Shown: positions 30,927 through 36,588 of the stretch, in pieces
Layout of the letters: each line of letters opens with the position of its first letter
Numbering within the stretch: the first letter of the stretch is position 1
Source: Halovivax asiaticus JCM 14624
GTDB taxonomy: Archaea; Halobacteriota; Halobacteria; Halobacteriales; Natrialbaceae
NCBI RefSeq assembly: GCF_000337515.1
Contig: NZ_AOIQ01000013.1
Location: 1 to 36,588 of the forward strand
Direction of reading: 5' to 3'
Length of the DNA: 36,588 nucleotides
Notes under the pieces: generated by a model
Databases searched by the model: none
What the model was told of the DNA's origin: nothing
Seen by the model: the letters and a program-made list of their open reading frames with translations, nothing else
Made by a program: the position numbers and the translations under genes

Positions 30927-31781
30927 TTACTCGACGAGCCGTTCGATCTCGGTGACGAGAATGTCGCTGGCACCGGCGCGTTTGACCTCGGTGATCGTCT
31001 CGAAGACGTCACGTTCGTCGACGACGGCGTGGACGGCGACCTTGTCACCGCCGTTGGCGACATCCATGATCGTGGGCCCGCCGAGGCCGGGAATGACGTC
31101 GCGCACCGCGTCGAGGCGGTCCTCGGGAACGTTCATCATCAGGTAGCGCTTGCCGTCCGCGGTCAGGACCGAGGACAGCGCCGTCCGAAGTTCCTGGACC
31201 TTCGGTTCGTCGACGACGTCGTCGCGAGCGAACAGCCGAACGGAACTCGAGAGGACCTCGTCGATGACGGCCAGTCGATTCACTTTCAACGTCGTTCCCG
31301 TGCTCGTGATGTCGACGATGGCGTCGGCCATCTCGACGTGGGGCGTGAGTTCCGTCGCGCCGGTGACCTCGACGACTTCGGGGTCGACGGCCGTGTCGGC
31401 GAAGAACTCGCGCGTGACGTGCGGGAACTCCGTCGCGACCGTGCGACCGGCCAGGTCCTCGACGGACTCGATGTCGCCATCTTCGGGGGCGGCGAGGACG
31501 AGCCGACAGCGACCGAATTCGAGATCCAGCAGCTCGGCCAACCGGTCGGCCTGGCCGGATTCACGGACCTGATCCAGCCCCGTGATGCCCATCTCGGCCG
31601 CGCCGTCGGCGATGTACTCGGGAATGTCTGCTGCGCGGGCGAAGAGGACCGTCACTTCGGGGTCGACGGTCTCGGCGTAGAGTTTGCGGTCGGCGCCGTT
31701 TTCCAGATGCAGCCCCGCCCGCTCGAGAAGGTCGATCGTCGGCTCGTGCAGGCGGCCCTTGTTGGGAACGGCGATTCGCAT
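30927..31781 (-). CDS. hisG: ATP phosphoribosyltransferase, long form
   Basis: A 284-residue protein, the size of the long homo-hexameric HisG. It catalyses the first step of histidine synthesis: ATP plus PRPP gives phosphoribosyl-ATP. It opens [23 protein letters not shown]. It shows the [20 protein letters not shown] loop, the PRPP-binding region [18 protein letters not shown], and a C-terminal regulatory ACT/PII-like domain ([28 protein letters not shown]...[28 protein letters not shown]), through which histidine inhibits. It stands alone without other his genes. The start is the ATG at 31781; upstream in-frame sequence lacks family similarity. Confidence 0.96.
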   Translation of the reverse strand: MRIAVPNKGRLHEPTIDLLERAGLHLENGADRKLYAETVDPEVTVLFARAADIPEYIADGAAEMGITGLDQVRESGQADRLAELLDLEFGRCRLVLAAPEDGDIESVEDLAGRTVATEFPHVTREFFADTAVDPEVVEVTGATELTPHVEMADAIVDITSTGTTLKVNRLAVIDEVLSSSVRLFARDDVVDEPKVQELRTALSSVLTADGKRYLMMNVPEDRLDAVRDVIPGLGGPTIMDVANGGDKVAVHAVVDERDVFETITEVKRAGASDILVTEIERLVE

Positions 31782-31926
31782 CACGCGTCCGTTGACCGGG
31801 CGGAGGGAATTGTCTTTCCATCTCGACCCGGCACGTCGACGCGTACCCCACGGAATCGCGAGACGGAGAACGAGAAGACGGCGACCGGCGACCGCGCGAA
31901 GCGGTTCGACTCGTGTGTTAGCGCGA

Positions 31927-32169
31927 TCAGGCTGTCGCGTCCGTCTCGTCGGCTGTAGCTCCCTCGGACGTCGTGTACGCGAGCCCGACACCGAGAAGTG
32001 TGACGAACACGATGAAGGCGACGATCACGCCGACCATCACCTTCGCTCCCTCGTCGCCCAGCGCGTTCGCCGTCCCGTAGGTCGAGCCGATGTAGACCAG
32101 CGTGCCGAGCATGGCTCCCACGCTGACGAGGGCGGCGGCAGCCTCGATGAGGCTTTCGCGGTCGATCAT
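31927..32169 (-). CDS. Small two-helix membrane protein (DUF7472-like)
   Basis: An 80-residue protein. [32 protein letters not shown] forms the first helix and [27 protein letters not shown] the second, with an acidic C-terminal tail. The MIDRE-L start and IGSTYG segment match a haloarchaeal family I know as DUF7472 (unverified). Function unknown. A CTTTTGG box is 27 nt upstream on the - strand. It ends 145 nt upstream of the hisG start, same strand. The 290 bases from 32170 to 32459 hold no other gene. Confidence 0.8.
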   Translation of the reverse strand: MIDRESLIEAAAALVSVGAMLGTLVYIGSTYGTANALGDEGAKVMVGVIVAFIVFVTLLGVGLAYTTSEGATADETDATA

Positions 32170-32459
32170 ACCGATGAATTCGTCGGTGCGACCAAAAGCG
32201 TGTCGGAGGGCAGTCAGCGGGTGGTCGGCGTCTCGGTTCGAGCGGTCGGTCACCGCTCCGCAGACGGAACGCAGTCGGTCGGAACGCACCGTTACCAGTG
32301 CAGTCGCTGTCCCCGGACGGCGGCCGGCAGCAGCAAGGAGAGCCTTTTGCGGCCCCGGCACCTGTAATCGATGATCGACGTCACGACAGTCCGAAGTGGG
32401 CGCTCCGCGGTGACCGCTTCGCGACCGACACAGACGCACCCGAAACACACCAGCGTCTC

Positions 32460-33080
32460 ATGAACACGATTGCCTCACCCAAGACCCCACTCTCCGTACC
32501 GCACCCCGACCAGCTAGACGAGCGATCGCGTCGAGCCCGGACCGAGCCGATGTCGGTGCTCGCACTCGGCGACGGCCTCTACGAGGTCGAGACCGAGGAG
32601 ACGACCTACCTCGTCGACGTCGCCGCCGGGCGCTGTAGCTGTCCCGACCACATCTTCCGCGGCGCTCGATGCAAACACGTCCGCCGCGTCGCGATCGAGA
32701 TCACCGAAGGGCTCGCGCCCCCGCCGGGGAAACTCGCCGTCGAATGTGCCGACTGCGCCGAGCGCGTCTTCGTCGACGAGGACGACGGCGGCCCCGTCTA
32801 CTGCGACCGTCACGCCCTCTCGCCCGGCGACCTGGCTCGCGATCGCGAGACCGACGCTCGCGTCACCGTCGTCGCCGTCTCCGACCGCCGCGCCGACGCC
32901 ACGGCCGTCCCCGCCACCGGCGAACCCGTCGCCGACTACGGCACCAACAGCGACTACGACGGCGACGTCCCGGTCGTCGCCGCGGTCTATCCCCACGCGA
33001 CGGTCCAGCGAAACGGTCCCGTGCCGCGCGAGCTACAGATCTACCTCTTCCCGCGGACGCGGCTGACTCGCGTCGAATAA
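32460..33080 (+). CDS. SWIM zinc-finger domain protein
   Basis: A 206-residue protein. The SWIM motif CxCx(n)CxH is complete: Cys59 and Cys61 (RCSCPDH), Cys71 and His73 (ARCKHVRR), within VDVAAGRCSCPDHIFRGARCKHV. A second small zinc site, CADC (96-99) with Cys115 and His118, follows. The C-terminal half is beta-rich (VPVVAAVYPHATVQRNGP...LQIYLFPRTRL). SWIM domains bind DNA or proteins and occur in recombination and transposase-linked proteins; here it is stand-alone. The frame continues upstream to 32298, but the ATG at 32460 gives the conserved start. Confidence 0.85.
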   Translation: MNTIASPKTPLSVPHPDQLDERSRRARTEPMSVLALGDGLYEVETEETTYLVDVAAGRCSCPDHIFRGARCKHVRRVAIEITEGLAPPPGKLAVECADCAERVFVDEDDGGPVYCDRHALSPGDLARDRETDARVTVVAVSDRRADATAVPATGEPVADYGTNSDYDGDVPVVAAVYPHATVQRNGPVPRELQIYLFPRTRLTRVE

Positions 33081-33173
33081 CACGGCCGCGAAACGACGGA
33101 ACGTGGGCGAACAGCGGAACTCGGCCGAAGCGGAACGAGGACGAAACGGAGCGTCGCAATAACAGAAAATCGA

Positions 33174-36100
33174 TCAGCGACGCCGGGTCGCTGCGGCGAC
33201 GGCGAGCAGGGCGACGACAGCGCCGAGGACGCCGAAGCCGGGCGAGGCGTCGCCCGACGACCGCGAGTCTCCCGCGAAGTCGTCGCTCCCGGCCGAACCG
33301 AAACTGTCGGTCGAATCGCCGTCGTCGGACGGCCCGGACCTCTCGGACTCGACGGTCACGTCGAACGAGCGGTCCGCGACGGAGAGCGTGTAGGTTCCCG
33401 GTTCGTCGAACGCGTGGGAGAGTTCGACCGCGGTCGTCGACCCCGCCTCGACGGTGCCCGATTCGGTGGCGACAGCGGTACCGTTCAGCGAGAGGACCAC
33501 CGCATACTCGGCCGTCGCAACACCGTCGTTCACCACCATGACGTCGATTGTCACCGGCTTGCCGACGGTGAAATTCGCGTCCTCGGGTGCGAGGTCGACG
33601 ACGGAAACGTTCAACTCGCGGGCCGGCTGGTTATCGTCGTCGCCGTCGTCGGTCGACAGGCGAGCGGCGACTCGAACGTCGGCCGAGGCGTTCAGGCCGG
33701 CGACGGTCGCGGTGATCGTCGCGGAACCGGCGCCGCGGGCCACGATCTCGCCGCCGTCGACCGTCGCGACGCCCGGCGCCGTGCTCGTGTAGTTCGCGAC
33801 GGTCGTCGCGGTCGCGGTGTCGCCGCTGACGAGATCGATCGCGACGGTCGCGTCGGCGGTTTCGCCGGGGCGGAGGGCCGCATCGTCGACAGAGAGGTCG
33901 ACGGATTCGACTTCGGTCTGGAGTCTCGGGTAACCGTCCGTCGCGGTCCAGGCGCGCTCGAAGTCGAAGCCGGCGAGCGACCCGTTCACGGTAGCGCCGG
34001 TCAGCTGTGCGGTGGTGAGCCCGGTCGCGTTGCCGGCGGAGCTGTTCTTCCCCGTCGCGTTCACGTCCCAGTAGACCGACGAGATCGTAGCGTAGGACGA
34101 GTTCGTCCCGATTGCCCCACCGAGGGATGCGTTGCCGGTCACCGCCCCCGTCGCGTACGAATCGGAGGAGTGGAACGCATAGCCGAACAGACCGCCAACG
34201 CTCTCGTTGCCGGTCACGTTTCCGCTGGCCCACGCGTTCGAGACGATTCTCGCGTTGTGATGGCCGACGAGTCCACCGACCTCGTCGCCGCCGGGCGCCA
34301 CGACGTCACCGGTTGCGCTCACGTTCGAGATGCCCGACCCGACATCGACGTAGCCGACGAGTCCGCCGACATCGAACGCATCTCCGTCGACGACGACGTC
34401 ACCACTTGCCCACGAGTCGGTGATCTCGGCATTCCGCACGTTTCCGACTAGCCCGCCGATTTTGGCGTCGGTCCCCGTTACGGTGCCACTCGCCCACGAG
34501 CGGTCGATACGGTCGCTACCGACGATGCCTGCGAGTCCGCCGACGACGTCCGTGCCGTTCACGTCCGCAGTGACGGAGACGTTCGTGAGGGGGAGGTCTG
34601 CCTGCCCAGCGATCCCGCCGACCCGAGTCGTACCACGGACACTTCCACTCACAGTCGCGTTCCTCACTTCGGCATCCTCGTGGCCGAACCCAACCAGGCC
34701 GGCGACGTCATCGTTCCCGACGACCGACGCATTCGCGATCGCGACGTCGTCGACGATACCAACTGCCTCGCCAAACAGCCCGACGTAATCGCTACCGGGT
34801 CGGTCGATCGTCAGGCCCTCGATTTCGTGACCGTCGCCGTCGAACGTCCCCGAAAACTCCGTGGTGGAACTCCCGCCGAGCGGATCGAAGCCCGCGCCGT
34901 CGTTCCACACAGCAGTTCCGCTCGCGTCGATATCGCCGACGAGCGTGTAGTTCGCCGCGAGATCCTGACTGATCGTCTGTAACTCCGCGGCGGTATCGAT
35001 CCGGAAGGGATCGCTCGCGGTGCCGCTACCGGGCAGCGTCTGGAAGAGGGCGAGGTCGAGCGTCGTCGCGTTTCGAATCGTCGTGGTGCTCGAGTTCGCG
35101 ATCGCGACGGAGCCGTTACCCCAGCTCGTCCTGCTGGACGCCGAGACGATGGCAGTCGAGGCGTTGTGGACCTCGATCGAGTACGCGCCGCTCGCGTTCG
35201 TCGTGACCGTTCGCGTCCCGGCGCCGTCCGCAACGGTCACGTTGCGGTTCGAGAGCGCTTTGCCGGTGACGCCGTCGGTGATCGTGCCCGAGAGCGTCTC
35301 GTAGCCATTCACGTGGACGCTCCGGGTCGCGTCGTCGTGGGGCGTGGTTGCGTCCAGGGCGACCGATCCGGTGGCGGTGTCTTCGGGAACAGTGTACTCG
35401 AACGCGATCGACTCGGTCGCTCCAGCGCCGACGGTCGTGGATTGGTCGAAGATCGTCGCGCCGTCGAACGCGAGCGAGACGTTGTCGGCTCCCTGGTCGT
35501 TCCCGACGTTCCGAACGGTCGCGTTGATCCAGTAGGACCCGCCGGCAGCAGCGGTTGCGGGAACGTCGGTGAACGTAATCTCGTAGTCGGCGTCGAGCGC
35601 GATGACGGCCACGGCGTCCGAGTAGCCGCCAGCGGCGGCCGTCACGGTGTCGGGGCCGTAGGCGTCTGCGGTGGCGGTGCCGTCGCCGTCGACCGAGACG
35701 TTCCCGCCCGTGGCGTAGGTCGAGGTCGTCGTCGCGGTCGCCGTCGTTCCATCTCGCAGCCCGACGATGACCGTCGCGTCAGTCGATCCGCCGTCGACCG
35801 CGATCTCGTCGCTCGCGAGCGAGAGGTCGTAGCTCGTGACCTCCCCGGAGAGCGCGGGATACTCGCCGTCGAGCGCGATCCAGGTCGATTCGAGGGCGAG
35901 ACCGTCCATGAACTCCGTGGCGTTCGCGCCAGTCATCTCGTCGGTGGTGAGGCCGACTGCATCGCCCCCAGAGGTGGGCTGACCGGTCGTCCCCACGTTC
36001 CAGTACGCGTCGGTGACCGTCGCCCATCCCCCTGCGCTTCCGACGAGCCCACCTCCTATGTCACCGGATACCTCGCCAGTTGCGAAGGAGCCCTCGACTG

Positions 36101-36588
36101 TCGCTAAGTCAACGAGGGAGCCGACCAACCCGCCCACCGTTGATTCCCCAGTCACTGTGGTGGCGGCGTGGGAATCAGTTATTGCTGCGCCCGACTGCGT
36201 CTGGCCGACGAGACCACCCGCGTCGTCGGTCCCACTGACGGTCCCTGAGGCCGCCGATTCGTCCACTGATCCCGTAAGATACCCGACGAGTGTGCCGACC
36301 CCCCTGTCACCGGTAACGGTCGCGTCACGCACCCTGGCGTTCGAGAGTGACCCGGAGAGAACCCCGAACAGCCCGACGTGTTCGCTGTCGGGGCGGTCGA
36401 TTACGAGGCCGTCGACGACGTGTCCGTCGCCGTCGAAGGTTCCCGAAAACTTGGTAGTGGCGCCGACCGGATCGAACCCCCTTCCGTCGTTCCAGTCGGC
36501 CGTATCGCTCGCGTCGACGTCGTCGACCAGGACGTAGTGCGCACCGAGATCCAGTTGCATCGCTTGCAGCCCGCGCACGGTCGTGATA
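33174..36588 (-). CDS. Giant GLUG-repeat surface protein with PGF-CTERM anchor, 5'-truncated
   Basis: At least 1137 residues are visible; the start lies beyond the right edge. Order from the edge: a GLUG-repeat module (to about 35840), a Big-like bacterial-immunoglobulin domain, a CARDB-like domain (about 35580-35310), a carboxypeptidase-regulatory-like beta domain, a second GLUG module (about 35045-33930), a Big_2-like domain (about 33920-33660), a second CARDB-like domain, a Ser/Asp-rich spacer, and a C-terminal PGF-CTERM signal: PGFG, a hydrophobic helix, then RRR. Archaeosortase A should cut and attach a lipid there. Repeats read GTFDGDGHxxxGL...GLFG, VGGLVG. Likely an adhesin or cell-wall protein. 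Modules 1 and 2 are alike in both protein and DNA. Confidence 0.9.
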   Translation of the reverse strand, partial: ITTVRGLQAMQLDLGAHYVLVDDVDASDTADWNDGRGFDPVGATTKFSGTFDGDGHVVDGLVIDRPDSEHVGLFGVLSGSLSNARVRDATVTGDRGVGTLVGYLTGSVDESAASGTVSGTDDAGGLVGQTQSGAAITDSHAATTVTGESTVGGLVGSLVDLATVEGSFATGEVSGDIGGGLVGSAGGWATVTDAYWNVGTTGQPTSGGDAVGLTTDEMTGANATEFMDGLALESTWIALDGEYPALSGEVTSYDLSLASDEIAVDGGSTDATVIVGLRDGTTATATTTSTYATGGNVSVDGDGTATADAYGPDTVTAAAGGYSDAVAVIALDADYEITFTDVPATAAAGGSYWINATVRNVGNDQGADNVSLAFDGATIFDQSTTVGAGATESIAFEYTVPEDTATGSVALDATTPHDDATRSVHVNGYETLSGTITDGVTGKALSNRNVTVADGAGTRTVTTNASGAYSIEVHNASTAIVSASSRTSWGNGSVAIANSSTTTIRNATTLDLALFQTLPGSGTASDPFRIDTAAELQTISQDLAANYTLVGDIDASGTAVWNDGAGFDPLGGSSTTEFSGTFDGDGHEIEGLTIDRPGSDYVGLFGEAVGIVDDVAIANASVVGNDDVAGLVGFGHEDAEVRNATVSGSVRGTTRVGGIAGQADLPLTNVSVTADVNGTDVVGGLAGIVGSDRIDRSWASGTVTGTDAKIGGLVGNVRNAEITDSWASGDVVVDGDAFDVGGLVGYVDVGSGISNVSATGDVVAPGGDEVGGLVGHHNARIVSNAWASGNVTGNESVGGLFGYAFHSSDSYATGAVTGNASLGGAIGTNSSYATISSVYWDVNATGKNSSAGNATGLTTAQLTGATVNGSLAGFDFERAWTATDGYPRLQTEVESVDLSVDDAALRPGETADATVAIDLVSGDTATATTVANYTSTAPGVATVDGGEIVARGAGSATITATVAGLNASADVRVAARLSTDDGDDDNQPARELNVSVVDLAPEDANFTVGKPVTIDVMVVNDGVATAEYAVVLSLNGTAVATESGTVEAGSTTAVELSHAFDEPGTYTLSVADRSFDVTVESERSGPSDDGDSTDSFGSAGSDDFAGDSRSSGDASPGFGVLGAVVALLAVAAATRRR

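Overview
The window looks like a chromosomal contig from a haloarchaeon (class Halobacteria). The evidence is the high GC content, very acidic proteins, Tat signal peptides (several with lipoboxes), AT-rich TATA-like boxes about 27 nt upstream of start codons (leaderless transcripts), and typical haloarchaeal families: HalOD1, UbaA, FAU-1, a PGF-CTERM surface protein and many tiny zinc-ribbon proteins. No rRNA, tRNA, CRISPR array, integrase or intact insertion sequence was seen. Bases 2-20 are the Tn5/Nextera mosaic end, so the left edge is an untrimmed library adapter and true sequence starts at base 21. The right edge cuts a large surface-protein gene.

Layout. 21-1172: 3' end of an SDR oxidoreductase and a SnoaL-like protein. 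1243-3876: a divergent pair, a Tat-exported DyP-peroxidase-like lipoprotein and a two-domain P19-like metal-binding lipoprotein. They recall the EfeB/EfeO/P19 parts of iron-uptake systems, but no permease is present and the DyP catalytic Asp is replaced by Ser. 3948-5642: a polysaccharide flippase. 5755-6480: a shared promoter and palindromic operator, a 33-codon small ORF, a DUF2178 membrane protein and an XRE repressor. 6500-9690: a less GC-rich stretch of orphan small membrane and zinc-ribbon proteins, with a frameshifted HicB-like antitoxin at its right end. 9970-12343: a GNAT enzyme, a 0.5-kb gene-poor stretch, and a Cys-rich HxlR regulator divergent from a Cys-rich membrane protein across an inverted repeat.

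12379-17439: a Tat-type helical protein, a GIDE-domain membrane protein, a BASS/arsenite-type transporter, a VapBC pair and a BtuF-like cobalamin-binding protein. 17572-22787: a HalOD1 protein, UbaA (E1-like activator of SAMP ubiquitin-like proteins), two micro zinc proteins, and a UvrD-type helicase overlapping an M24-like protein that has lost most metal ligands. 22994-33080: riboflavin synthase, a DUF6517-like lipoprotein, FAU-1, a MacB-type ABC transporter, a hexapeptide acyltransferase, a TraB-like protein, HisG, and a SWIM zinc-finger protein. 33174 to the end: a modular surface protein with duplicated GLUG-repeat modules and a PGF-CTERM anchor.

Most genes are single housekeeping or accessory units. 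The best candidates for under-described systems are the DyP-like/P19-like divergon, the HxlR/Cys-rich membrane divergon, the palindrome-controlled DUF2178/XRE unit, and the helicase/pseudo-M24 pair.
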